A stretch of 34,338 nt of DNA from JAYSRU01 sp043720875 (GCA_043720875.1 JAYSRU010000170.1:1-34338); one strand, 5' to 3'; shown: positions 24,190-31,904, counted from the first letter of the stretch. A program made the numbers and translations. Notes: a model not told the origin generated them from the sequence alone.

Positions 24190-24323
24190 AGCGTTGCTGT
24201 GAAACGATAAACTTTGAATTAGGTCATTTGAGGTTTTTCTCTATTGCTTAAAGTTCCCCACATCTTGTGTATGGTGTGTTTTAGTTGACTGTAACGTTCC
24301 CGTGCAAAGCGAAGGTGGCGATT
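24181..24323 (+). repeat. Non-coding repeat R, copy 1
   Basis: Shares ordered blocks with 26381-26505: AGGGAATTAAGCG, GAAACGATAAAC, TTTGAGGTTTTT, GTTTTAGTTGACTGTAACG and AAGCGAAGGTGGCGATT. The middle differs and is ~18 bases longer here. It truncates the pseudogene on its left. The following 100 bases to 24425 hold no gene and end in GTGTTAGCAG just before the lipoprotein gene's stop; TAAC (24292) and GTTA (24416) could be the ends of a folded attC-like site. Confidence 0.7.
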
Positions 24324-24425
24324 CTTAAAATTAGTTTTATTTGCGATCCAAGATCGTTTTGTTTTCAATTAATTGTTTTTCGGCAACGAGATTCCGGCTC
24401 TTTCACTAGACGTGTGTTAGCAGTA

Positions 24426-25367
24426 TTATTTAATTTTTAAAGTCTCACTTAGTTTTTTAAACTCATTCAAATTATTTTCATTATCTGAATAGGTTAGCCC
24501 AGAAAATGCAACACACTGGTCGGAATTCATAAAAATTAAGAAGTATACTTTGACCTTTTTATCATTTAAGTATCCATTAAAGACTTTTTTATATGCGTCT
24601 TTACCATTAACAGTCTTCATTTCTTGTGTTTCAACATCTTTCATGATAAACCCACTTTGCTTTAGTCCATTAATTAAAACTTCAGAAACTCCATCGAATG
24701 TAATATTTTGTTCCTTTGGAAGTTGGGAAATTAATATCAATGGTGCGAATCTATCACTATTTTTTTTTCCGTCAACTGTGTATGAAAATACGTTAGATGC
24801 AGATTGATAAAATTTAAATTTAGATTTGGATTGATCTACTGAAAACAATGCTGTCGACATAGGGTCAACAATAGTGTTTTTATCATACCACATAGTGAAA
24901 ATGGATTCTTTTATTTTCTTTCCAAATTCCTCTTGTCCAACTGGATATGCTCCTAATGCCATTAAACAAAATGTAGAATCACCAAAAATAAATTGATGTG
25001 ACATTATATTATTTAATCCTTGAACATGTAAGTATTTTACAGGATAGCCATTTAATTGAAATTCAGCATATTCTAATACTTTCATTCCTTTATCTTCAAA
25101 AGCCTTCTTGCTAACATTTTTAGCATTTGAGTAAAAATTTCCCCCATCAAGGTCATAAATTTGAATTAGGTAATTATCCCCTTTTTGCAAGCCAATAAAA
25201 CTTTTTGAGACTTCAAATCCATTAGGAGGAATCATGAATAATCTTGTTCCAGGAATATTTGTATGATTTTCAGAATTTTCATTTGTAATATTCTTAGAGT
25301 TTTGGGTTTTCTGGGCACAAAAAGAAAGAGCTGTGCAAATAATAAATGTTGCAAGAAAAAGTTTCAT
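24426..25367 (-). CDS. Exported or lipid-anchored protein of unknown function
   Basis: A 313-residue protein with signal peptide MKLFLATFIICTALSFCAQ. The cysteine could be a lipid-attachment site, although Phe before it is unusual for a lipobox. The mature part seems to contain two related halves, each a mixed alpha/beta unit: IPPNGFEVSKSFIGLQ...FQLNGYPVKYLHVQG...FCLMALGAY, then FAPLILISQL...KTVNGKDAYKKVFNG...CVAFSGLTY. This duplication resembles the PsbP/DcrB-like fold, which is an impression, not a match. It lies downstream of the higBA pair on the same strand, about 85 bases apart. No function can be assigned. Confidence 0.6.
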   Translation of the reverse strand: MKLFLATFIICTALSFCAQKTQNSKNITNENSENHTNIPGTRLFMIPPNGFEVSKSFIGLQKGDNYLIQIYDLDGGNFYSNAKNVSKKAFEDKGMKVLEYAEFQLNGYPVKYLHVQGLNNIMSHQFIFGDSTFCLMALGAYPVGQEEFGKKIKESIFTMWYDKNTIVDPMSTALFSVDQSKSKFKFYQSASNVFSYTVDGKKNSDRFAPLILISQLPKEQNITFDGVSEVLINGLKQSGFIMKDVETQEMKTVNGKDAYKKVFNGYLNDKKVKVYFLIFMNSDQCVAFSGLTYSDNENNLNEFKKLSETLKIK

Positions 25368-25452
25368 TATTTAATTTGTTTTTAATCATCCATTCAAGGA
25401 TTTGGTTTTTACTTACTGGTAATACTTCTCTTCACAGCGGTTATTTCTTTGG

Positions 25453-25755
25453 TTATAGTTTTATGGATAATTCAAGATTTCCTCCAAGTCCTAATTCTAT
25501 AATTTTTTTCAAAGTCGAAAGTCGAACCTCTTTAATATTATTTTCAATTTTAGAAATATATGATTTTGTAGTACCAACTTTTTCAGCAAGTTGCTCTTGA
25601 GTCATTCCTTTTTCAAGGCGTGCCTCATGTATTAATGCTCCAATTTTAAAGTTTTCATAACCATCTTCTAACGTGTCACGTTTTTTTGTACCAACTTTTC
25701 CGTAGTGTTTGTCCTTGAACTGGTCTAGTGTTGCAATGTTATTTTTCGCTTTCAT
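25453..25755 (-). CDS. higA: HigA-type antitoxin (XRE family)
   Basis: A 100-residue helix-turn-helix protein. The XRE domain is clear: IGALIHEARLEKGMTQEQLAEKVGTTKSYISKIENN at residues ~38-73, followed by VRLSTLKKIIELGLGGNLELSIKL. The N-terminal ~35 residues probably bind the toxin. In HigBA systems the antitoxin neutralises the toxin and represses the shared promoter. It overlaps the toxin gene upstream by 17 bases and comes second, the order typical for higBA and opposite to most other type II systems. Confidence 0.85.
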   Translation of the reverse strand: MKAKNNIATLDQFKDKHYGKVGTKKRDTLEDGYENFKIGALIHEARLEKGMTQEQLAEKVGTTKSYISKIENNIKEVRLSTLKKIIELGLGGNLELSIKL

Positions 25756-26086
25756 ATTCTTCTTTAATTTTTAGTGCTTTTTCGATTTCTTGTTTCGGTG
25801 TTTTTTGAGTTTTCTTTTGAAACCCATTTGCTAAAATAACAAGTTTCCCCGCATCAAAAAAACAAAATATTCTATAAATATCACTTCCTTGTTTCACTCT
25901 TATCTCGTAAAGTCCATCCGTGTTTTCAAGATGCTTTAAATACGTTTCAGGGACTCTTGGCAACTCTTGTATTAAATCCAATGTCCAGATTATTTTATCT
26001 TGAACCTTGCTTTTTTGTTTTACAAAGAATTCTTCAAAGTAGCTTTTATAGGTTATGACTGTTCTTACTTTAATTTTGTTTTCCAC
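25739..26086 (-). CDS. higB: HigB-type toxin (RelE/Gp49 superfamily)
   Basis: A 115-residue RelE-superfamily toxin of the phage-derived Gp49-like/HigB group, expected to cleave mRNA on the ribosome. Family features include KSKVQDKIIWTLDLIQ, LKHLENTDGLYEIRVKQG, YRIFCFFDAGKLVILANGFQKKTQKTP, and a terminal helix with EIEKALKIKEEY. The conserved K-L-E/LYEIR/GFxKK pattern is intact, so the toxin is probably active. The start is GTG at 26086; no ATG lies nearby. The promoter's -7 element ends only four bases before this GTG, so the transcript may be leaderless. Confidence 0.87.
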   Translation of the reverse strand: MENKIKVRTVITYKSYFEEFFVKQKSKVQDKIIWTLDLIQELPRVPETYLKHLENTDGLYEIRVKQGSDIYRIFCFFDAGKLVILANGFQKKTQKTPKQEIEKALKIKEEYESEK

Positions 26087-26090
26087 TTTC

Positions 26091-26124
26091 CAAATTTACG
26101 ATAAGTTCCACTAAAGTGCAACTT
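26091..26124 (-). promoter_or_regulatory. higBA promoter with embedded palindromic operator
   Basis: On the - strand: TTG (26121-26119), 20 bases, TAAATTTG (26098-26091), an exact Bacteroidota promoter. A 22-bp imperfect palindrome at 26103-26124 has arms AAGTT-n-CACT and AGTG-n-AACTT (18 of 22 positions symmetric). It covers the -33 box and most of the spacer, which is where a HigA repressor would block transcription. Confidence 0.72.
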
Positions 26125-26148
26125 TATTTTGATTTAAACATTTTATTC

Positions 26149-26372
26149 ATTCAACACGGCGATTAGACAAACCCGTTCCCATTTCTCAATCTATAAAAGT
26201 TGTGGACTCCATTAACTGTGTAAACAGCGGCAAAAACATGATTTGGACCATTCACAAAGGCGCCGGGCATTCTGAATTGGAAAGAGTATTTCGATCAGAC
26301 GCCATGTACGATTGGTTGTTTGCACAAAAAAGAATCAATGCCGAAGAAGTCGAAATGGTGAAGGCGGAGTAA
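26149..26372 (+). pseudogene. Esterase 3'-end fragment, copy 2
   Basis: These 224 bases align end to end with 18194-18418, the last 225 bp of the esterase gene, with 11 substitutions and one deleted T (near 26161), about 95% identity. Ten of the eleven substituted codons or stop are silent; only one codon changes, Ala to Ser. The end is TAA instead of TGA. It has no start and is frameshifted at its beginning, so it is not functional now. The silent-change pattern shows it was once part of a working gene. Confidence 0.92.
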
Positions 26373-26380
26373 ACATATAT

Positions 26381-26505
26381 AGGGAATTAAGCGAGATTTC
26401 GAAACGATAAACGCTGAATTGGTTGGTTTGAGGTTTTTTGTTACAGTTGGATGATGTTAGTTTTAGTTGACTGTAACGTTCCCGCGCTAAGCGAAGGTGG
26501 CGATT
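26381..26505 (+). repeat. Non-coding repeat R, copy 2
   Basis: Same ordered blocks as 24181-24323. GTTACAGT (26440-26447) and ACTGTAAC (26470-26477) form an 8-bp inverted repeat. The segment AGCGAAGGTGGCG (26490-26502) has a partner CGCCACTTTTGCC near 26577-26590 that would pair over 9 of 13 positions, suggesting a folded structure. The rest of the gap to 26773 contains no gene. Confidence 0.68.
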
Positions 26506-26773
26506 TTCACCGCTGAATTTCATACGAAGCACGAAAGTTCAAATTCACGAAAAACGGTCATACGAAGCACTTAACCGCCACTTTTGCCAAACCCGTGTTC
26601 TAGTTATTACCAGCTAGTGTTTTTGTCATTCGTCCTTTTAAACCATTGTCAACATTAGGTTTCAACGTCATTGTCGAGTTGGTTTTTGTGTCGGGTGTTT
26701 TAATTTTTTTGAAGGAAAAATATTTTTAAACCTTTTTTAGGGTAGGAACTGCTATGGAAATCATTTGTAAGAT

Positions 26774-29050
26774 TTAATTTTTGTCTGAAAGAATTAGCGT
26801 TGACGGTATGTCAGATAGCCAAACGCTTTTTGTTTCAATAAGTTTTTTCCAACTGTTTGCGCTAATAATCATTAAATGATTTTGTTTTAAAAAGTCTTTT
26901 TCAATTACACGTTCATTAATTAAATTAATATGATTGGGTGCAAATTGTTCAATGGCTCTGATGAGTTCTTTAATTTCAGAATTATTTTTTATTTGACCTT
27001 CTGCATCTACGATTGTTATTTGTGAACCTGAATTTCTAATCAATTTTTGAGCAAACAGTATTAAATAAATATCCTTTTCACTAAAAATCGGAATAAATAC
27101 TTGGTCTATTTTTTCAAGCCCTTTGTCAACCAAAACACCTACAGATATGTCACTTTTCCCTAGTATTGTTTTTGTTCTGTCGTCAAATGGTGAGGTTTCA
27201 AAAAGACTTTCTTTACCGGTAACTTGATTAATTAATTTTTCAGGGTTTATTATTTTTGTCGTGAAACCTAAAATTTTTCCCAATAAACTTCCTTCGTAAA
27301 TGGATTGTCCCACACCAATTAAAAGCAAATCAAAATTTCCTTTGTTTGCAACTTCCGCAATATCTGTATCAATGTCATTAGAGGCTTTGTAAAGGGTGAT
27401 TATTTTTTGATTTAAGTCCTTTGATTCTTGAATGATTGGAGCAAAACTTTCAGCTTCATATTCTTCTGTGTTAAATTGATGCATCTCATTGCTAGATGTT
27501 AGGTGCATTACAGTAATAGATGTATTTTCGCTTAACTTTTTTGTTAATCCACTAGCTAATCGTAAAAGTGATTTTCCACGTTCAGGGTTACCAAACGAAA
27601 CAAGGATTCTATATTTACTCATTTCGGTAATCTCTTGCGATGCTTCAACCGATTTTGTTTTGAAAATCCAATTAATAAAATCCAATGAAGGCCCTGTCAT
27701 AAAAGTTGTAACTAATGCCATTATCACCATCATTGCAAAAATTTCAGGAGTTAAAACACCAAGGTCGTAACCAATATTTAAAACCACTAATTCCATTAAG
27801 CCCCTTGTATTCATTAACGCTCCAATGGTCAAGCTATCCTTCCAATTTTGGCCTACGAATTTTGCCGCTAAAGCACTCCCAATAAATTTCCCAACTACAG
27901 CAACCAAAATAATTAGACCTGTTACTTTCCATAGAAATGGGTCGTTGAGCAAACCGATTTCAGTTCTTAAACCTGTAAATACGAAGAATAGCGGAAGTAA
28001 TAACACAAGTGCAACATCTTCAACCTTTTCAATAAATATGCTTCTGAATCTTGTGTTTTCAGGCATAATTGCTCCTGCCATAAAAGCACCAAATAAGGCG
28101 TGAATACCAATTACCTCTGTTGCATAAGAAGAAATTATTAAGGTTAAAAAGAATATAGCGACAATGGGTTTACTTAGATTTTCTCTTGTTGAGTGCAAAT
28201 CTCCTACTCGTTTTAAGAAAGGTCTTACTACTTTAATCATTAACAAAACATAAGCCGCTGCCAATCCGATAATATATAATGCACTAACAAATGAACCAGC
28301 CTTAACAATAGCAATTACGGCCGCTAATAAACACCAAGCCGTAATATCATCTGCTGCAGCACACGTAATAACAATTGTTCCTAAACGTGTTTTATGCAGA
28401 CCCCTTTCTTGAACAATTCTAGCCAAAACAGGAAATGCTGTAATACTCATTGCAATTCCTAAAAATAAACCGAATGACAAAAATTGAACACCTTGTGGTG
28501 CAAAAGATTCGTAAATGAAATACGCCAGTCCCATACCTAAAGCAAAAGGAATAATGATACTTGCGTGACTAATTACAACCGCTTCGTGTGCTTTGTTTTT
28601 TAGCACTTTCAAGTCCAGTTCCATTCCAATGACGAACATAAAAAGAATTAAGCCGATTTGACTTAAAAACTGTAAATTACCTAATGACTGTGTTGGGAAT
28701 AAAGCACTGGAAAATTCGGGGAAATACATTCCTATAAGTGAAGGACCTAAAACAATACCAGCAATAATTTCTCCTATTACGGTTGGCTGTCCTATCTTTT
28801 TACAAATCCAACCAAAAAAACGGGCTACGAAAATGATGGTAACTATTTGGGCTAAAAGGATGGCTAGAGGATGTTCTAAATTATGAACTAAAGAATCCAT
28901 AAAGTTCTGCCACTGACTTTTGCCAGTTTCAAGTATTACTATATTTCTTCCTTGCTCTAATTTTGCTCCAAGCAAAACAGTCCAATACATCAACGCAGAA
29001 AACCCACCTATTACACCTATGTAAAAAAAACTATTCTTAAATTTCTTCAT
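26774..29050 (-). CDS. CPA2-family cation:proton antiporter
   Basis: A 758-residue membrane protein. The N-terminal ~470 residues form the Na+/H+ exchanger domain of the CPA2 (KefB/GerN/NapA-like) family. Recognisable blocks are GQPTVIGEIIAGIVLGPSLI, IGLILFMFVIGMELDLKVLK, GIAMSITAFPVLARIVQER, the ion-binding region CAAADDITAWCLLA (adjacent Asp-Asp) and GALMNTRGLMELVVLNIG. The soluble C-terminal ~280 residues (from RILVSFGNPERGKSLLRLA) resemble two USP-like domains rather than a KefB RCK domain. It probably exchanges Na+ or K+ for protons at the inner membrane. The start overlaps the stop of the small exported protein gene (ATGA), so they form one operon. Confidence 0.88.
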   Translation of the reverse strand: MKKFKNSFFYIGVIGGFSALMYWTVLLGAKLEQGRNIVILETGKSQWQNFMDSLVHNLEHPLAILLAQIVTIIFVARFFGWICKKIGQPTVIGEIIAGIVLGPSLIGMYFPEFSSALFPTQSLGNLQFLSQIGLILFMFVIGMELDLKVLKNKAHEAVVISHASIIIPFALGMGLAYFIYESFAPQGVQFLSFGLFLGIAMSITAFPVLARIVQERGLHKTRLGTIVITCAAADDITAWCLLAAVIAIVKAGSFVSALYIIGLAAAYVLLMIKVVRPFLKRVGDLHSTRENLSKPIVAIFFLTLIISSYATEVIGIHALFGAFMAGAIMPENTRFRSIFIEKVEDVALVLLLPLFFVFTGLRTEIGLLNDPFLWKVTGLIILVAVVGKFIGSALAAKFVGQNWKDSLTIGALMNTRGLMELVVLNIGYDLGVLTPEIFAMMVIMALVTTFMTGPSLDFINWIFKTKSVEASQEITEMSKYRILVSFGNPERGKSLLRLASGLTKKLSENTSITVMHLTSSNEMHQFNTEEYEAESFAPIIQESKDLNQKIITLYKASNDIDTDIAEVANKGNFDLLLIGVGQSIYEGSLLGKILGFTTKIINPEKLINQVTGKESLFETSPFDDRTKTILGKSDISVGVLVDKGLEKIDQVFIPIFSEKDIYLILFAQKLIRNSGSQITIVDAEGQIKNNSEIKELIRAIEQFAPNHINLINERVIEKDFLKQNHLMIISANSWKKLIETKSVWLSDIPSTLILSDKN

Positions 29051-29463
29051 ATTTTTTTATTTTTTGTATTCAACTCATTTAATCTCAATCCTAAACCAAA
29101 GCCAATTTGCCAATTACCATTTTGTGTTGCTGTTTTTACATTGTAATAAAGTGGTAATTGAACAGCAAACATTTTGTAACTGTATGTGAAGCCTATTCCA
29201 AGATTTGGGGTTACGAATGAATTTTTGGGAGTTGAATTGTCTTGCTTATAACGTAAGGAAGGCAATGCTCCTAAAATGAATTTGGAGTGCTTGTAAACTA
29301 AATTAACATTCGGACCAGTAAAATTGGAAAATCCACCATTATCAACATAACCCACTATAACAATTCCATCATAGGCTGAAACTTTTACTTTAGGCTCTTG
29401 TGCATAACAAATTGAACTTTGTGTGCAAACTAGGATAAATAAATAGCCAATTACTCGTAACAT
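29047..29463 (-). CDS. Small exported protein, probably beta-barrel, in the antiporter operon
   Basis: A 138-residue protein with signal peptide MLRVIGYLFILVCTQSSICYA. The mature part alternates hydrophobic and polar residues in short strands with Gly and aromatic turns (VNLVYKHSKFILGALPSLRYK, LGIGFTYSYKMFAVQLPLYYN, WQIGFGLGLRL). This is typical of small outer-membrane barrels, though ~115 mature residues give few strands. It is translationally coupled to the antiporter by a four-base overlap. I do not recognise a named family. Confidence 0.65.
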   Translation of the reverse strand: MLRVIGYLFILVCTQSSICYAQEPKVKVSAYDGIVIVGYVDNGGFSNFTGPNVNLVYKHSKFILGALPSLRYKQDNSTPKNSFVTPNLGIGFTYSYKMFAVQLPLYYNVKTATQNGNWQIGFGLGLRLNELNTKNKKI

Positions 29464-29492
29464 TATTTATTGAATTTTGAATATTTAGAATT

Positions 29493-29500
29493 CAAAAATA
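29493..29500 (-). promoter_or_regulatory. Candidate -7 element for the antiporter operon
   Basis: On the - strand TATTTTTG matches TAnnTTTG, 30 bases before the start at 29463. No -33 TTG is at the expected distance, which would fit a promoter needing an activator such as the LytTR regulator encoded upstream. Confidence 0.38.
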
Positions 29501-29576
29501 GGAGTTAAATGTAGCCGAGAATTAACTCATGAATTCAATGAAGCATAATTTGTAATGAAAGGGAACAATATTGTAA

Positions 29577-30296
29577 TCAAATCGCTACCTTTTTTAAGAA
29601 ATCATTCCGATAAGATTCATTCAATGTGGTTTTCAAAGATTTACCATGGTTATCTTTCAACGTAGTAGTTATTTCATCATACGAAAATACCTGAACAATT
29701 TTCAAAGCAATTAGCTCTTTTTTGTTCACTCTACAAAAGTTATTAATTGGTAATAACGCTTGAAGCTTTTCAAAGGAAATATTTTTTATAGTTATCGTTG
29801 TGCCATCAGAAAGAGTAGCTATTTTATCTCTGCTATCTGATTCCGCAATTTTCACATAACACAATTGGTCAAGGAAAATAAGTGCTTTGCCTTTATCAGT
29901 ATTTAACTGAATAAAACGTTTTGCAGCTTTGTTTTCTATAATTTGATTAAATGCTTTGGATACTGCCTGTTGAAGTCGCTCTTTTTTAACGGGCTTTCTA
30001 ACATAATCAATTGCATTAATGTCAAAGGCTTCTGCTGCATACTCCTTATATGCTGTTGTGAAAATAACGGGCTTTCCATTTAGTAGGTTTGCTACCTGCA
30101 ATCCATTCATTTCAGGCATTTCTATGTCAAGAATGCACAAGTCAAAATCAAGGTTTGGTAACTCCATTAAAAATAATTTCGGGCTGTTAAACGCCTTTAC
30201 AACTTCCAATTCAGGAAGCTGTTCACAGAGCATTTTCAGATAAGTTAGTCCTGGCAGCTCGTCATCTAGCAGTAAGCATTTTAGCTTTGTGTTCAA
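29577..30296 (-). CDS. LytTR-family response regulator
   Basis: A 239-residue response regulator. The receiver domain has the acidic pair DD (11-12), the phosphoacceptor Asp57 in CILDIEMPEMNG, the TTAYKEYAAEAF switch region and the conserved Lys in YVRKPVKKER. The C-terminal LytTR DNA-binding domain follows (from ~140: FIQLNTDKGKALIFLDQLCYVK...RVNKKELIAL). The 5' end overlaps the 3' end of the histidine kinase gene by 35 bases, so the pair is coupled. The gene directly follows on the same strand as the antiporter operon, its plausible target. Confidence 0.9.
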   Translation of the reverse strand: MNTKLKCLLLDDELPGLTYLKMLCEQLPELEVVKAFNSPKLFLMELPNLDFDLCILDIEMPEMNGLQVANLLNGKPVIFTTAYKEYAAEAFDINAIDYVRKPVKKERLQQAVSKAFNQIIENKAAKRFIQLNTDKGKALIFLDQLCYVKIAESDSRDKIATLSDGTTITIKNISFEKLQALLPINNFCRVNKKELIALKIVQVFSYDEITTTLKDNHGKSLKTTLNESYRNDFLKKVAI

Positions 30297-31026
30297 GTAA
30301 ATTAATTTTTAAACGGGTAATATATACTTCTCCTTCAGTAAACCTGTCGAGTTTAAAATTGTCTTGGTAAATTATTTGTAGTCGTTGATTTAACGTATCA
30401 ATTCCAATTCCACCCTTTTCTTTTTTCATAGGGCTTCGGCTCGACATTTTATTTGAAACGGTTAGGTAAAATGTATTGTCTTTAAATTCAAATACGATTG
30501 ATATAAAAGCATCAGCACTTTGTAAATCCGCGTGTTTAAAAGCATTCTCAATGAGGTCTATTGAAATTAAAGGGGCTAAAATCTTTTGTTCATATAAAGG
30601 TTCATATTCATTGATTTTAGATTTTACTTTCAATTCAAAAAGAGGACTTACTTTTATTTTATTAATTTCAATCAGGTTCAGTGCAAATTCAATTTCTTCT
30701 TTTGGTGTAACAAATTTGTGCCTGCTATCATAAAGTATGTAATCCAAAACATTAGAAAGTTTGTCTAATGCAAAGTATGTCTGATAGGCGTGAGATTGAA
30801 TTGAATTAAGAATGTTTTTAAAAAGATGTGGATTTAGTTTTGATTCAAGGGTTTCAAGTTGCAGTGTGTTTATCTTTCCTTCAAGTTGTTGAAATTTAGT
30901 CTCAGCGATATTTCTTTTCTTTTCGGTTTTTATCAGTCGAATGATTAAATAAATAATCATAGCGCCGAGTATAAGTCCAAGTCCTGCGATAAAATAAAAT
31001 ATGGATATGTCAGTATTTGTATTCAT
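30262..31026 (-). CDS. LytS-type sensor histidine kinase
   Basis: About 254 residues from ATG 31026 (MNTNTDISIF); a start seven codons upstream at 31047 is also open. One N-terminal membrane segment (residues ~10-32) and a coiled coil lead into the His_kinase domain with the phosphorylated histidine in SKLNPHLFKNILNSIQSHAY. The ATPase part has the N box IDLIENAFKHAD and the G box KGGIGIDTLNQRL. There is no recognisable sensor domain, so the signal may be membrane-linked or from a partner. It pairs with the LytTR regulator downstream. Confidence 0.88.
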   Translation of the reverse strand: MNTNTDISIFYFIAGLGLILGAMIIYLIIRLIKTEKKRNIAETKFQQLEGKINTLQLETLESKLNPHLFKNILNSIQSHAYQTYFALDKLSNVLDYILYDSRHKFVTPKEEIEFALNLIEINKIKVSPLFELKVKSKINEYEPLYEQKILAPLISIDLIENAFKHADLQSADAFISIVFEFKDNTFYLTVSNKMSSRSPMKKEKGGIGIDTLNQRLQIIYQDNFKLDRFTEGEVYITRLKINLLEHKAKMLTAR

Positions 31027-31047
31027 TTGTAGATTCAAAGTTAACAT

Positions 31048-31570
31048 TCTTGTCGATGCCTTGGTAAAAAAAATGGCTCTTTTGGTTTTATGAAAGGTAC
31101 GCTCGTATAACAGGCAAAACCGAATGTGCCATTTGTGGGCTAGGTGTTTAAAAATATTTGTCCGGTGAAAAAAAAATCAAAACACAGAAGTGTCGGCAAG
31201 CAGTGTCGCCTTTCTCGCTGTCCAAATGTTATGTAGTCTTTATGTCTGTGTTCAACTGTCAAGATGGTTTACTTTTTTCTCGTTTCTAGTCGTCTGTTTG
31301 TCGTTGCACGGTCGTCTTTTACACTTGCTCATAACGTATCGCTAAACTCATTTGCGTCTATTTCCACATACATGTTACTTGCAACTAACTCAACTTCAAA
31401 CCCAAGTAAAACCGGCTTTAGTGTATTTGGAAAGGTTCATAGTAGTTTCACGGTAACGTTATTATTATTTGTTGAAAGTAACGATTAATTTCAGGCTTCA
31501 TGTGTTAGTTCTCCAATAAAATATATGAATTATTAGAACTGTTGACCGATGCATGGCAGCTGAAAAAGTA
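31048..31570. other. Non-coding region with attC-like segment and gene remnant
   Basis: From ~31108 (ATAACAGGC) to ~31234 (CCAAATGTTAT) the ends are inverted (ATAACA twice on opposite strands) and the interior is rich in short inverted pieces, so it could fold like an integron attC site; this is a low-confidence reading. On the - strand from ~31430 to 31329 an open tail reads PVLLGFEVELVASNMY and ends ANEFSDTL-stop, without a start: probably the last 30 residues of a deleted gene. I see no intact gene. Confidence 0.35.
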
Positions 31571-31610
31571 AATCAATGCCGAAGAAGTTGAAATGGTGAA
31601 GCAAGAGTAA
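31571..31610 (+). pseudogene. Esterase 3'-end fragment, copy 3
   Basis: Forty bases matching the end of the esterase gene at 35 of 40 positions: codons for INAEEVEMVK-Q-E and a TAA stop. The preceding ~25 bases are only weakly similar and contain an in-frame stop. It agrees with copy 2 at 36 of 40 positions. It marks the right border of island II. Confidence 0.8.
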
Positions 31611-31622
31611 ATTCGTGCTCAA

Positions 31623-31904
31623 TCAATCCAATAACTCGTCGTTGCCTTTTGTGTTTCCAGGATTATTTCGCAAGCTTTTTCGAATCAGGTTATAGCTTAA
31701 CGCTGTTATTCCAACGCTTACCACTAAAGTTAATATTATCACTTCTCCAGTTCCAGTTAGGTCAAGAATAACCGCAATTACTCCGGCTATTATTTGCGAA
31801 ACAAAAAAGATTCCTGCTCCAATAAGCGCATACACCCATCCTTGCTTATTAAACTCAACCCCAAGTCTGTAATACCAAACTGCAAACAATATAATTAAAA
31901 TCAT
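31623..31904 (-). CDS. Small integral membrane protein of unknown function
   Basis: A 93-residue protein with three hydrophobic segments (~1-12, ~22-46 and ~52-72) and a polar C-terminal tail ending NTKGNDELLD. There is no signal peptide cleavage site. No family is recognised. It begins 13 bases beyond the third esterase 3'-end copy, reading toward it, so it is probably the first chromosomal gene outside the islands, unless a further nested element exists. The start ATG is the only candidate in frame. Confidence 0.55.
   Translation of the reverse strand: MILIILFAVWYYRLGVEFNKQGWVYALIGAGIFFVSQIIAGVIAVILDLTGTGEVIILTLVVSVGITALSYNLIRKSLRNNPGNTKGNDELLD

Larger units (their letters stand above)
18419..26148. 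mobile_element. Genomic island I (between esterase 3'-end copies 1 and 2)
   Basis: The interval is bounded on the left by the esterase stop codon and on the right by a second copy of the esterase 3' end, in the same orientation. It carries accessory genes only: an AAA+-M41 protease, an unknown protein, a PDDEXK nuclease, a WYL regulator, a broken gene, a lipoprotein and a toxin-antitoxin pair. No recombinase is present, so the element is defective, a cargo remnant, or moved by an enzyme supplied elsewhere. That it is an integrated element is my inference from the boundary duplications. Confidence 0.6.
26373..31570. mobile_element. Genomic island II (between esterase 3'-end copies 2 and 3)
   Basis: Bounded by esterase 3'-end copies at 26149-26372 and 31571-31610. 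It begins with repeat R2 directly after copy 2 and carries a cation:proton antiporter, a small exported protein and a two-component system, all on the - strand, then non-coding DNA with an attC-like segment. There is no recombinase. Element status is inferred from the boundary copies. Confidence 0.5.

Noticed and set aside
26149..26372. A functional second esterase gene
   Set aside because: It lacks the start, signal peptide and catalytic serine, and has a frameshift near its beginning.
24181..26505. An insertion sequence bounded by repeat R copies
   Set aside because: The R copies are direct, not inverted, differ in the middle, and the interval encodes no transposase.
31264..31488. A 74-residue + strand frame in island II
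   Set aside because: Its composition (Ser/Phe/Leu rich, no motif) looks like translated non-coding DNA, and the opposite strand reads more like a protein tail.
18419..31570. Calling the islands a complete integrative and conjugative element or prophage
   Set aside because: No integrase, relaxase, conjugation, replication or phage structural gene is visible; only boundary duplications and cargo support mobility.
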